In this document: piece after piece, positions 32,013 to 39,939 of the stretch
How the letters are laid out: every line of letters begins with the position of its first letter
Position numbering within the stretch: position 1 is the stretch's first letter
Assembly: GCA_963750295.1 (NCBI GenBank)
Contig: CAVVPY010000005.1
Location: 124,001 to 188,000 of the forward strand
Source: CAVVPY01 sp963750295
Lineage (GTDB): Bacteria; Actinomycetota; Actinomycetes; Mycobacteriales; Jatrophihabitantaceae
Direction: 5' to 3'
Length of the DNA: 64,000 bases
Position numbers and translations under genes: made by a program
The notes under the pieces: model-generated
Seen by the model: only the letters and a program-made list of their open reading frames with translations
Told to the model about the DNA's origin: nothing
Databases searched by the model: none

Positions 32013-32046
32013 GGGGTCATTTCACCACGGTCACGCCCGCGACCGG

Positions 32047-32391
32047 CTAGGGGCCGGACGGGCCGAGCGCACCGCTGTCGCCTGCGGTCCGGTGCGCCTG
32101 CTTGAGTTCGACGAAGATGACGTGCGTGTCGGTGTCGCCGATGTTGTGGCCGGAGTGCTCCTGCGCGTCGAGCCACCGGACCTGGCCCGCGCTCACGTCG
32201 ACCTCGACCTCGCGACCGCCGGAGGCCAGCCTGCGGCGGAACGTGCTCAGCGTGTACATGACGCTGTCGGGATGCACGTGGGGCGTGGTCGCGTCCCCCG
32301 GGGTGTCCTTGTACTCCAGGACCCGCACCTGATCGTTTTCGAAGATGACCTTGTACAGGTCCGGATTCGTGGTGGTCGGGTCGAGGTTCAC
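32047..32391 (-). CDS. Cupin domain protein
   Basis: A 114-residue single-domain cupin. Metal ligands fit TTPHVHPDSVMYTLS (HxH) and AQEHSGHNIGDTD. It starts at GTG 32391, overlapping the stop of the upstream SDR gene by 4 nt, so the two are coupled. No signal peptide. Small cupins often act as isomerases or sensors; the substrate is unknown. Confidence 0.8.
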   Translation of the reverse strand: MNLDPTTTNPDLYKVIFENDQVRVLEYKDTPGDATTPHVHPDSVMYTLSTFRRRLASGGREVEVDVSAGQVRWLDAQEHSGHNIGDTDTHVIFVELKQAHRTAGDSGALGPSGP

Positions 32392-33341
32392 CGCGGCAGT
32401 CTAGTGGCCCCGGTCGCCAGCACGCAGAAGTCCCACAGCCGCTGCGCGTCCTCGGCCGACGTGGCGGTGAACGGCAGGTAGGACGTCGTGCGGTGTGCCC
32501 GGTCGTGCCAGAACCGGCCGGTGGGCAGATCCGCCCCGAGCAGCCACACGATCGTGTCGGCGCCCTCGCCCGGGCTGCGCAGGATCGGTCGCAGGGCGCG
32601 GTCGAAGCCGGGCAGCGAGTCCTGGATGCCGGGCGTGGCCGCCCAGCCCGGATGCATGCTGTGCACCGCGATGCCGCCGGGGGCGAGCTCGTCGGCCCAG
32701 CGCTCGGCGAGCACGACCTGCATCCGCTTGGTGCGCGCGTACGCGGTCGCGCCCCGGTAGCTGCCGGTGCGGTACTCGAGATCCTCGATCGGCACTCGCT
32801 GCGTGTACATGCCGCCCGAGGACACCCACACGACGCGCGAGCCGGCGGACAACACCGGTTGCAGGAGTGCGGTGAGCAGGTGGGGGCCGAGCACGTGGGT
32901 GGCCAGCGTCAACTCGTGCCCGTCGACGGTCTCGGTCCGCTCGGGCGGCAGGACCCCCGCGTTGTGGACGAGTGCGTGCAGGTGCGGGCAGCTCTCGCGC
33001 AGGCGGTCGGCGGCGTCGCGCACCGCTGCCAGCGAACCGAGATCGCACTGGTCGACGCTCAGGTCGGCGTCCGGTAGCTCGGCACGGATCTCGGCCCGTG
33101 CGCTGGCCCCGCGACCGGCGTCGCGGCAGAGCAGGCGCACCTCGGCGCCGAGCCGGGCAGCGCCGAGCGCGGCCGCCTTGCCGAGTCCGGAGTTGGCCCC
33201 GGTGATCGCGACGACCTTGCCGCGCAACGCGTCCGGGGCCAGGTCGGCGGCCCACCAGCGGCGGCGGGCGGCGTAGCCGAGCCGGGAATAGCCGGGCACG
33301 ACCGTGCGGTCGAGCAGGGTATCGAGCACTGACGTCAGCAC
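32388..33341 (-). CDS. Short-chain dehydrogenase/reductase
   Basis: A 317-residue NAD(P)-dependent SDR. The dinucleotide site is VVAITGANSGLGKAAALGAA; VHNAGVLPPE is the NAG motif. The catalytic Ser is in VVWVSSGGMYTQ and the YxxxK motif is AYARTKRM. The extended N-terminus (about 40 residues) and C-terminus match oxidoreductases of the retinol-dehydrogenase-like group. The GTG at 33341 abuts the start of the divergent Nudix gene. It is coupled to the cupin gene. Confidence 0.88.
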   Translation of the reverse strand: MLTSVLDTLLDRTVVPGYSRLGYAARRRWWAADLAPDALRGKVVAITGANSGLGKAAALGAARLGAEVRLLCRDAGRGASARAEIRAELPDADLSVDQCDLGSLAAVRDAADRLRESCPHLHALVHNAGVLPPERTETVDGHELTLATHVLGPHLLTALLQPVLSAGSRVVWVSSGGMYTQRVPIEDLEYRTGSYRGATAYARTKRMQVVLAERWADELAPGGIAVHSMHPGWAATPGIQDSLPGFDRALRPILRSPGEGADTIVWLLGADLPTGRFWHDRAHRTTSYLPFTATSAEDAQRLWDFCVLATGATRLPR

Positions 33342-33761
33342 GTGGACGACACTACGGACATGCTGGTCGTCGCCGGGGCGCTCGTCGTGGACGGCCGGGT
33401 GCTGGCCGGGCGCCGGCGCTCGGGTGGCTGGGAGTTCCCGGGCGGCAAGGTCGAAGCCGGTGAGGCGCTGGGCGCCGCACTCGAGCGCGAGTGGCGCGAG
33501 GAACTCGGCGCCGACGTCGAGGCGGTGCGCGAGCTCGGGATTGCGCTCGACGGTGAGCTGGAACTGCGGTTGTGGCTCGCGCGGCTGCTGGCCGGGACGC
33601 CTGCGATCGGGCCCGATCACGACGAGCTGCGCTGGCTCGACGCCGGTGAACTCGACGGCCTCGACTGGCTGCCGGTGGACCGGCTGCTGCTGGGCGTGAT
33701 CCGTGGGCTGCTGCGAACTCGAACCACTGCCGTGGGTGTTCCGCGGCGTTCGGTGCGCTGA
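33342..33761 (+). CDS. Nudix hydrolase (MutT-like)
   Basis: A 139-residue Nudix enzyme, probably cleaning oxidised nucleotides. The Nudix box is complete (GGKVEAGEALGAALEREW followed by REELGA), including the REUXEE core. GGWEFPGG and LRWLDAGELDGLDWLPVDR resemble MutT. The start could be GTG 33342 or ATG 33360; the first leaves no gap to the divergent SDR start, so one of the two starts is probably set too far out. Confidence 0.88.
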   Translation: MDDTTDMLVVAGALVVDGRVLAGRRRSGGWEFPGGKVEAGEALGAALEREWREELGADVEAVRELGIALDGELELRLWLARLLAGTPAIGPDHDELRWLDAGELDGLDWLPVDRLLLGVIRGLLRTRTTAVGVPRRSVR

Positions 33762-33826
33762 GCCGCGCGGGACAATGAAGCTCGCCATCGGCTGGTGGAC
33801 TGGGACGACGACGGACGGGGGTTGCC

Positions 33827-35086
33827 GTGGGACTCGGTGTTCGGCGCGGTGCCGCCATCGTGGGCCTGGCCGTGTCGGTCGTGCTGGTCGCCCTGGGCCT
33901 CCCGGCCGGCGCTCACGGCGCTAGCGGCGACGACGGCCCGGCACCACCCGTCCCGTCGACGTCGGCCACGCCCGGCCCCGGTGCCGCGTCCGGGTTCTTC
34001 ACCTTCGGCGGCGGCGCCGAACTGGACGGCACCGAGCCCATCGCCGACTTCCAGGCCGGCTTCAACGTCTGGGTGCTCGCCGGCACGCCGCACGTGTCCG
34101 AACTCGGGACCGCGATCCGGTACGTCGTGGGTCAGTTGCGCCGATACGGCATCGACGCGACCTTCCGCGGTGTGGCCGCGTCGCCGGCTCGCGCGACGGG
34201 CACCGGCCGCGCCTTCGCCGGGGCGGCGTCCTTCGGCAAGATCGTGGTGAGCGAGGCCGCCCGGCAGGACCGTGCGCCCTGCCGCATGCACCGGGAAGGT
34301 GGCACTCACCTGGTGACCGAGGGTTACGCCCTGCCCCGTACGCAGGACCTCGGCTCGGTGCGCCGGATCAACGGCGCGTCGGTGCGGTTGTGCCCGGTGA
34401 TCTGGCAGTACGAGCGCAGCTACCTGACCTCGGTCGCCCTGCACGAGATGGGTCATGCGGTCGGGCTCGGGCACTACCGCACCGAGTACCACGGGCTGTC
34501 GCAGGTGATGGACCCGATCGTCCCCCGGGCGAGCAGGTACCGAGCCGGGGACATCCACGGCCTGCGTTACCTCGCCGCCCGCACCGCGCAGTTGCGCGCC
34601 GACACCCGCCTCGACGGTCAGGTCGAGGCGTGGCTGGTGGCCCCGGGCGGATTGCGGGTGGCGGGCTGGGCGGTCAGCCCGCACGTGTTCCAGTACGCGG
34701 TCGTCGAGGTGACCCGTGACGGCGAGGTCGTCTACTCGATCACGACCAACGGCGCGCGTCCCGACATCACGGCACGGTTCGGTGCGCTGTGGCCGGACTC
34801 CGGCTTCGCGGGATCGCAGGTCCCGATGCTGCCGGGTGAGCACACCTACTGCGTGCTCGCCGTTGACCCGGCGATCCAGGCCTCGACCCGCACGCTGGGC
34901 TGCCGCCGGCTGACGTTCCCGGCCCAGGCGTCCGGTCCTTCCCCCGTTGCCTCCCCGTCGGCGCGGGTCAGCGCCCGGTGGCAGGCGTGGGTTCGGCGCG
35001 CCGGGCTGGGCCTCGGGGCGGCCGCGCTGCTGGCCGTGGGCACCGTGGCCGGCTACCGGCGGCGGACGCGGCACGACCCGGGCTGA
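33827..35086 (+). CDS. Membrane-anchored metzincin-type metalloprotease
   Basis: A 419-residue exported protein. An N-terminal signal (AAIVGLAVSVVLVALGLPAG) is followed by a domain with the zinc site HEMGHAVGLGH: His206, Glu207, His210 and His216. The Met-turn is in LSQVMDPIVP. A beta domain follows (residues 270-370, with a Cys pair) and the C-terminus has a membrane helix (LGLGAAALLAVGTVAGY) before RRRTRHD, so it is held on the cell surface. The matrixin/M10-like fold is known mostly as secreted protease. A substrate cannot be named. GTG 33827 is the start. Confidence 0.83.
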   Translation: MGLGVRRGAAIVGLAVSVVLVALGLPAGAHGASGDDGPAPPVPSTSATPGPGAASGFFTFGGGAELDGTEPIADFQAGFNVWVLAGTPHVSELGTAIRYVVGQLRRYGIDATFRGVAASPARATGTGRAFAGAASFGKIVVSEAARQDRAPCRMHREGGTHLVTEGYALPRTQDLGSVRRINGASVRLCPVIWQYERSYLTSVALHEMGHAVGLGHYRTEYHGLSQVMDPIVPRASRYRAGDIHGLRYLAARTAQLRADTRLDGQVEAWLVAPGGLRVAGWAVSPHVFQYAVVEVTRDGEVVYSITTNGARPDITARFGALWPDSGFAGSQVPMLPGEHTYCVLAVDPAIQASTRTLGCRRLTFPAQASGPSPVASPSARVSARWQAWVRRAGLGLGAAALLAVGTVAGYRRRTRHDPG

Positions 35087-35104
35087 CCGGTCCGCGGCCG
35101 CGCG

Positions 35105-36751
35105 TCAGCCCTCGGCCATCGGCACCCGCACGCCGCGCTCGGCGGCGACCTCGGTCGCCCGCTCGTACCCGGCGTCCACGTGCCGGATCACGCCCATGCC
35201 CGGGTCGTTGGTGAGGACGCGTTCGAGCTTCTGCGCCGCGAGGTCCGTCCCGTCCGCGACCGTCACCTGGCCGGCGTGGATCGAGCGGCCCATGCCGACG
35301 CCGCCGCCGTGGTGGATCGACACCCAGGACGCCCCGCTGGCCACGTTGACCATCGCGTTGAGCAGTGGCCAGTCGGCGATCGCGTCCGAGCCGTCGGCCA
35401 TCGCCTCGGTCTCGCGGTAGGGCGACGCGACCGAGCCGCAGTCGAGGTGATCGCGGCCGATCACGATCGGGGCGGAGATCTCGCCCGACCCGACCAGGTG
35501 GTTGAACTCGACGCCCGCGCGGTCGCGTTCGCCGTAGCCGAGCCAGCAGATGCGGGCGGGCAGTCCCTGGAAGTGCACCCGTTCCTGAGCCATCGTGATC
35601 CACCGCGCGAGCGACTCGTTCTCGGGGAACAGGTCGAGCACCGCCTTGTCGGTGCGCGCGATGTCCTTCGGGTCACCGGACAGCGCCGCCCACCGGAACG
35701 GGCCCTTGCCCTCGCAGAACAGCGGCCGGATGTAGGCGGGCACGAAGCCGGGGAAGTCGAACGCGCGGGTGTACCCGGCCGTCTTCGCCTCGCCGCGGAT
35801 CGAGTTGCCGTAGTCGAAGACCTCGGCACCCTTGTCCTGGAAGCCGACCATCGCCTCGACGTGGCGGGCCATGGACTCCCGGGCCCGTCCGGTGAACTCC
35901 TCGGGCTTGTTCGCGGCGTAGTCGTGCCAGTCGTCGAACTCGACCCCGAGCGGCAGGTAGGACAGCGGATCGTGTGCCGAGGTCTGGTCGGTCACGATGT
36001 CGATCGGTGCATCGCTCGCGAGCAGTTCCGCCACGATCGACGCGGCGTTGCCCAGCAGCCCGATCGAGAGCGGCCGCCGGGCGTCGCGAGCCGCGACGGC
36101 CTGGGCGAGCGCGTCGCTGATCGAGTCGGCCCGCACGTCGAGGTAGCGGTGCTCGATGCGCCGGGTGATCCGGGTGTCGTCGACGTCGATGCAGATCGCG
36201 ACGCCGTCGTTCATGGTGACCGCCAGTGGTTGCGCGCCACCCATCCCGCCGAGACCGGCGGTGAGGGTGATCGTCCCGGCGAGCGTCCCGCCGAACTTCT
36301 TCGCCGCGACCGCGGCGAACGTCTCGTAGGTGCCCTGCAGGATTCCCTGGGTCCCGATGTAGATCCACGAGCCTGCGGTCATCTGCCCGTACATGATCAG
36401 GCCGAGCGCTTCGAGGCGGCGGAACTCCTCCCAGTTGGCCCACTCGCCGACCAGGTTCGAGTTCGCGATCAGCACCCGCGGCGCCCACTCGTGCGTCCGC
36501 ATCACCCCGACCGGACGTCCGGACTGGACCAGCAGCGTCTCGTCGGGTTTCAGCGTCTGCAAGGTGCGCACGATGGCGTGGTAGCTGGGCCAGTCACGGG
36601 CGGCCTTGCCGGTCCCGCCGTAGACGACCAGCTGGTCGGGGTGCTCGGCGACGTCGGGGTCGAGATTGTTCTGCAGCATGCGCAGCGGGGCCTCGATCTG
36701 CCAGTTCTGCGCGGTCAGCGTGGTGCCCCGCGGGGCGCGGATGTCAGGCAT
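35105..36751 (-). CDS. hutU: Urocanate hydratase
   Basis: A 548-residue enzyme that converts urocanate to imidazolonepropionate with tightly bound NAD, step two of histidine degradation. Family features: LVVYGGTGKAARDW, TLTAGLGGMGGAQPLA (NAD site), YGNSIRGEAK, and HHGGGVGMGRSIHAG near the C-terminus. Length is typical. It is on the same strand as hutH, separated by a GNAT gene on the other strand. hutI and hutG/F are not in the window. Confidence 0.97.
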   Translation of the reverse strand: MPDIRAPRGTTLTAQNWQIEAPLRMLQNNLDPDVAEHPDQLVVYGGTGKAARDWPSYHAIVRTLQTLKPDETLLVQSGRPVGVMRTHEWAPRVLIANSNLVGEWANWEEFRRLEALGLIMYGQMTAGSWIYIGTQGILQGTYETFAAVAAKKFGGTLAGTITLTAGLGGMGGAQPLAVTMNDGVAICIDVDDTRITRRIEHRYLDVRADSISDALAQAVAARDARRPLSIGLLGNAASIVAELLASDAPIDIVTDQTSAHDPLSYLPLGVEFDDWHDYAANKPEEFTGRARESMARHVEAMVGFQDKGAEVFDYGNSIRGEAKTAGYTRAFDFPGFVPAYIRPLFCEGKGPFRWAALSGDPKDIARTDKAVLDLFPENESLARWITMAQERVHFQGLPARICWLGYGERDRAGVEFNHLVGSGEISAPIVIGRDHLDCGSVASPYRETEAMADGSDAIADWPLLNAMVNVASGASWVSIHHGGGVGMGRSIHAGQVTVADGTDLAAQKLERVLTNDPGMGVIRHVDAGYERATEVAAERGVRVPMAEG

Positions 36752-36786
36752 GGACCTATCTTGCTCGCGTGCGGCACGATCGGTGA

Positions 36787-37353
36787 ATGGTGAGCGTGGT
36801 CGACGCGGCGCCCGATCGGTGGGCAGACCTCGCCGAGGTCATGGGCACACGCGGCGATCCGTCCCGCTGCTGGTGCCAGTACTTCCGCCACGACGGCAAC
36901 TACCTCGCCCGGACGCCCGAGACGAACCGGGCCGCGCTGCGCCGGCAGGTGGGCGCCGCGCCCGGGCCGAGCGGCGTGCTCGCCTATGCCGAGGGCCACC
37001 CGATCGGCTGGTGCGACGTGGGTCCGCGGGCGGGTTACCCCCGCCTGGCCCGGATGCCGGCGTCCCAGGCCACGGCGGACGAGGACGGGCTGTGGGCCGT
37101 GGTCTGTTTCGTGGTGCGGGTGGGGCACCGGCGCCAGGGCGTGGCGCACGCGCTGCTCGCCGGGGCGATCGACCTGGCCCGGCGGCAGGGTGCGCGGACG
37201 CTGGAGGCCTACCCGGTCGACGGTGCGGTGCGCCCCGGCGGAGGGGCGGCGTTCTATCACGGCCCGCTGTCGCTGTTCGACCGCGCCGGCTTCGAGCAGG
37301 TGGCCAGGCCGAGCCCGTCCCGGGCCGTCGTCCGGCTGGTGTTGGGCCGGTAG
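36787..37353 (+). CDS. GNAT family acetyltransferase
   Basis: A 188-residue GNAT fold protein. The acetyl-CoA region is WAVVCFVVRVGHRRQGVAHA (R/Q-x-x-G-x-A pattern), followed by LLAGAIDLARRQGARTLEAY. A Cys-rich start (RCWCQYFRH) is a recurrent feature of this subgroup. It is inserted on the opposite strand between hutU and hutH. Substrate unknown. Confidence 0.83.
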   Translation: MVSVVDAAPDRWADLAEVMGTRGDPSRCWCQYFRHDGNYLARTPETNRAALRRQVGAAPGPSGVLAYAEGHPIGWCDVGPRAGYPRLARMPASQATADEDGLWAVVCFVVRVGHRRQGVAHALLAGAIDLARRQGARTLEAYPVDGAVRPGGGAAFYHGPLSLFDRAGFEQVARPSPSRAVVRLVLGR

Positions 37354-37362
37354 CCGAACCGG

Positions 37363-38916
37363 TCAGCGCAGCGGGGACGCCAGCACGGCATCGACGGCCG
37401 CGACCGCCCCGCCGCCGGCGACGTAGGCCACCGCGGCCTCGATCTCGGGGGCGAGGTGGCGGTCCGGGCCGGGTCCGGCCACGGTCTTGCGGAGCCCGGC
37501 GACCACCGCCCCGGTCGCCGGTCCCGGCAGCAGCGGCGCCCGCAGGTCGAGCGCCCGTGCCGCCGTCAGCAACTCGATCGCCAGCACCCGGCTGAGCGCG
37601 TCGACCGATCGGCGCAGCTTGCGCGCCGCCGACCAGCCCATCGAGACGTGGTCCTCCTGCATCGCGCTCGACGGGATGGAGTCGACCGAGGCCGGGACGG
37701 CGAGCCGCTTGAGCTCGGACACCAGCGCCGCCTGCGTGTACTGGGCGATCATGTGGCCGGAGTCGACGCCGGGATCGTCGGCGAGGAACGGCGGCAGGCC
37801 ACGCGAGCGGGCCACGTCGAGCATGCGGTCGGTGCGCCGTTCGCTCATGCTCGCGAGGTCGGCGGCGGGTATCGCGAGGAAGTCCAGCACGTACGCCACC
37901 GGTGCGCCGTGGAAGTTCCCGTTGGACTCCACGCGCCCGTCCACCGTGACCACCGGGTTGTCGACGGCGGAGGCCAGCTCGAACGACGCCACCGCCCGGG
38001 CGTGCGCGAGCGTGTCGCGGCCGGCGCCGGCGACCTGCGGTGCGCACCGCAGCGAGTACGCGTCCTGGACGTAGACGCAGTCCGGACCGGCGTGCGAGGC
38101 GACGATCGGCGAGTCGGCGAGCAGCGCCCGCATGTTCGCCGCCGCGACCGCCTGGCCGGGCTGAGGCCGCAGCGCGTGCAGGTCCGCGGCGAACACCCGC
38201 GCAGTGCCCAGCATCGCCTCGACGCTCATCGCGGCAGTGATGTCTGCCGTGCGCAGCAGCAGGTCGAGGTCGGTGCACGCGAGCAGCAATTGCGCGAGCA
38301 TGCCGTCGGTGCCGTTGATCAGGGCCAGCCCCTCCTTCTCGGCCAGGGTCACCGGCGCGAGTCCGGCGTCCTGCAGCGCGTCGGCGGCCGGCAGGAGGGC
38401 ACCCGACCTGTCGCGCACCGGGCCCTCGCCGATCAGGGCGAGCGCGACGTGCGCCAGGGGGGCCAGGTCGCCGGAACAGCCGAGCGAGCCGTACTCGTGC
38501 ACGACGGGGGTGATGCCGGCGGCGAGCATCGCGGCGTAGGCCTGGGCGGTTTCGACGCGGACCCCGGTGCGTCCGGTGGCGAGCGTGGACAGGCGCAGCA
38601 ACATCAGCCCGCGGACGACCTCGCGCTCGACCTCGGGTCCGTTGCCGGCGGCGTGGGACCGGATCAGCGAGCGCTGCAGCAGGGCACGCTGCTCGAGCGG
38701 GATGTGTTTGGTCGCGAGCGCCCCGAAGCCGGTCGAGATGCCGTAGTGCGGTTCGACGTCGTCGGCCAGCGCGTCGATGGTCGCGCGCGTGGCGGCCACG
38801 GCGTCGAGAGCGTCGTCCCCGAGCCGCACGCCGGCGCCGTGGCGGGCGACGGCGACCACCTCGGCCTCGGTGAGCGGCCCGACCCCGACGGTGATGTCCT
38901 GAGCTTTGCGTTGCAT
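37363..38916 (-). CDS. hutH: Histidine ammonia-lyase
   Basis: A 517-residue enzyme that deaminates histidine to urocanate. The MIO cofactor tripeptide is Cys147-Ser148-Gly149 in GSLGCSGDLAPLAH, a CSG variant of the usual ASG. Tyr58 in HYGISTGFG and later SLRCAPQV and VDNPVVTVDGR are family signatures. It works with HutU 600 bp downstream. The length is normal and no residue looks broken. Confidence 0.96.
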   Translation of the reverse strand: MQRKAQDITVGVGPLTEAEVVAVARHGAGVRLGDDALDAVAATRATIDALADDVEPHYGISTGFGALATKHIPLEQRALLQRSLIRSHAAGNGPEVEREVVRGLMLLRLSTLATGRTGVRVETAQAYAAMLAAGITPVVHEYGSLGCSGDLAPLAHVALALIGEGPVRDRSGALLPAADALQDAGLAPVTLAEKEGLALINGTDGMLAQLLLACTDLDLLLRTADITAAMSVEAMLGTARVFAADLHALRPQPGQAVAAANMRALLADSPIVASHAGPDCVYVQDAYSLRCAPQVAGAGRDTLAHARAVASFELASAVDNPVVTVDGRVESNGNFHGAPVAYVLDFLAIPAADLASMSERRTDRMLDVARSRGLPPFLADDPGVDSGHMIAQYTQAALVSELKRLAVPASVDSIPSSAMQEDHVSMGWSAARKLRRSVDALSRVLAIELLTAARALDLRAPLLPGPATGAVVAGLRKTVAGPGPDRHLAPEIEAAVAYVAGGGAVAAVDAVLASPLR

Positions 38917-38951
38917 GGGGTCACTATCTCGCGGGCGGCTACCGTCGACAC

Positions 38952-39935
38952 ATGCGCGCCGTCGTCATCACCGAACCGGGGTCGCCCGACGTGTTGCAGG
39001 TCCAGGACGTCCCCGACGCAGAGCCGCAGCCGGGCGAGGTGCTCGTGCGGGTGGCCGCAACCGCCATCAACCGGGCCGACCTGCTGCAGCGGCAAGGCAA
39101 TTACCCGCCCCCTCCGGGCGCCTCGGCCTACCCCGGCATGGAGTGTTCAGGCACGATCGAGGCACTCGGCGAGGACGTCGCCGGCTGGAACGTCGGCGCC
39201 GAGGTGTGCGCGCTGCTGGCCGGTGGTGGGTACGCCGAACTCGTGGCTGTCCCGGTCGGCCAGTTGATGCCCCGACCTGAGGGCATCGCGCTCGTCGACG
39301 CCGCGGCGTTGCCGGAGGTCACCTGCACGGTGTGGTCGATGGTCTTCGGCCCGCTTGCCGGGCGATTGCAGCCGGGCGAGAGCCTGCTCGTACACGGCGG
39401 GTCGAGCGGGATTGGCACGATGGCGATCCAGCTCGCGCACCAGCGCGGCGCGCGCGTGTTCGCGACGGCCGGTACCCCGCGCAAGACCGAGTTCTGCGCC
39501 GGACTCGGGGCCGATGTGGTGATCAACTACATCGGTGAGGACTTCCAGCAGCGCGTGCTGGCCGAGACCGACAACGCCGGCGTGGACGTCATCCTGGACA
39601 ACATGGGTGGCCCGTACCTCGAGCGCAACATCACCTCGCTCGCGCTCGGCGGCCGGCTGATCGTGCTCGGGTTGCAGGGTGGCCGCAAGGGCGAACTCGA
39701 CCTGGGCGCGTTGCTCGTCAAGCGGGCGACGGTGCACGCCGCGGGCCTGCGGTCGCGGACGCTCGCGGCGAAGGCCGAGATCGTCGCCGACACCGTCAAC
39801 GCGGTCTGGCCGCTGATCGAGGCCGGGGACGTGGTGCCGGTCATCGACCGCGTGCTCACCCTCGACGACGCCGCCGAGGCCCACCGGCTGGTGGACTCCA
39901 GCGAGCACATCGGCAAGGTGCTGCTTCGGGTCTGA
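38952..39935 (+). CDS. NAD(P)H quinone oxidoreductase, zeta-crystallin type
   Basis: A 327-residue MDR-family enzyme without catalytic zinc ligands. Motifs: RADLLQRQGNYPPPPGAS, PGMECSGTIEALGEDVAGW, and NADP site LVHGGSSGIGTMAIQLAHQR. LQGGRKGELDLGALLVKRA and GKVLLRV end the protein as in the PIG3/quinone reductase group. The Rv3777 gene is at the same place relative to the aminotransferase and bpa. It starts 36 bp from the divergent hutH. Confidence 0.9.
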   Translation: MRAVVITEPGSPDVLQVQDVPDAEPQPGEVLVRVAATAINRADLLQRQGNYPPPPGASAYPGMECSGTIEALGEDVAGWNVGAEVCALLAGGGYAELVAVPVGQLMPRPEGIALVDAAALPEVTCTVWSMVFGPLAGRLQPGESLLVHGGSSGIGTMAIQLAHQRGARVFATAGTPRKTEFCAGLGADVVINYIGEDFQQRVLAETDNAGVDVILDNMGGPYLERNITSLALGGRLIVLGLQGGRKGELDLGALLVKRATVHAAGLRSRTLAAKAEIVADTVNAVWPLIEAGDVVPVIDRVLTLDDAAEAHRLVDSSEHIGKVLLRV

Positions 39936-39939
39936 GCCG

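Noticed and set aside
38004..38240. Arg-rich small open frames inside hutH and similar ones across the window
   Set aside because: They are alternative frames of well-supported genes with no independent start signals or conserved motifs.
37456..39267. Plus-strand open frame of 603 codons
   Set aside because: Antisense to hutH across its whole length; the sense-strand protein is a full histidine ammonia-lyase.
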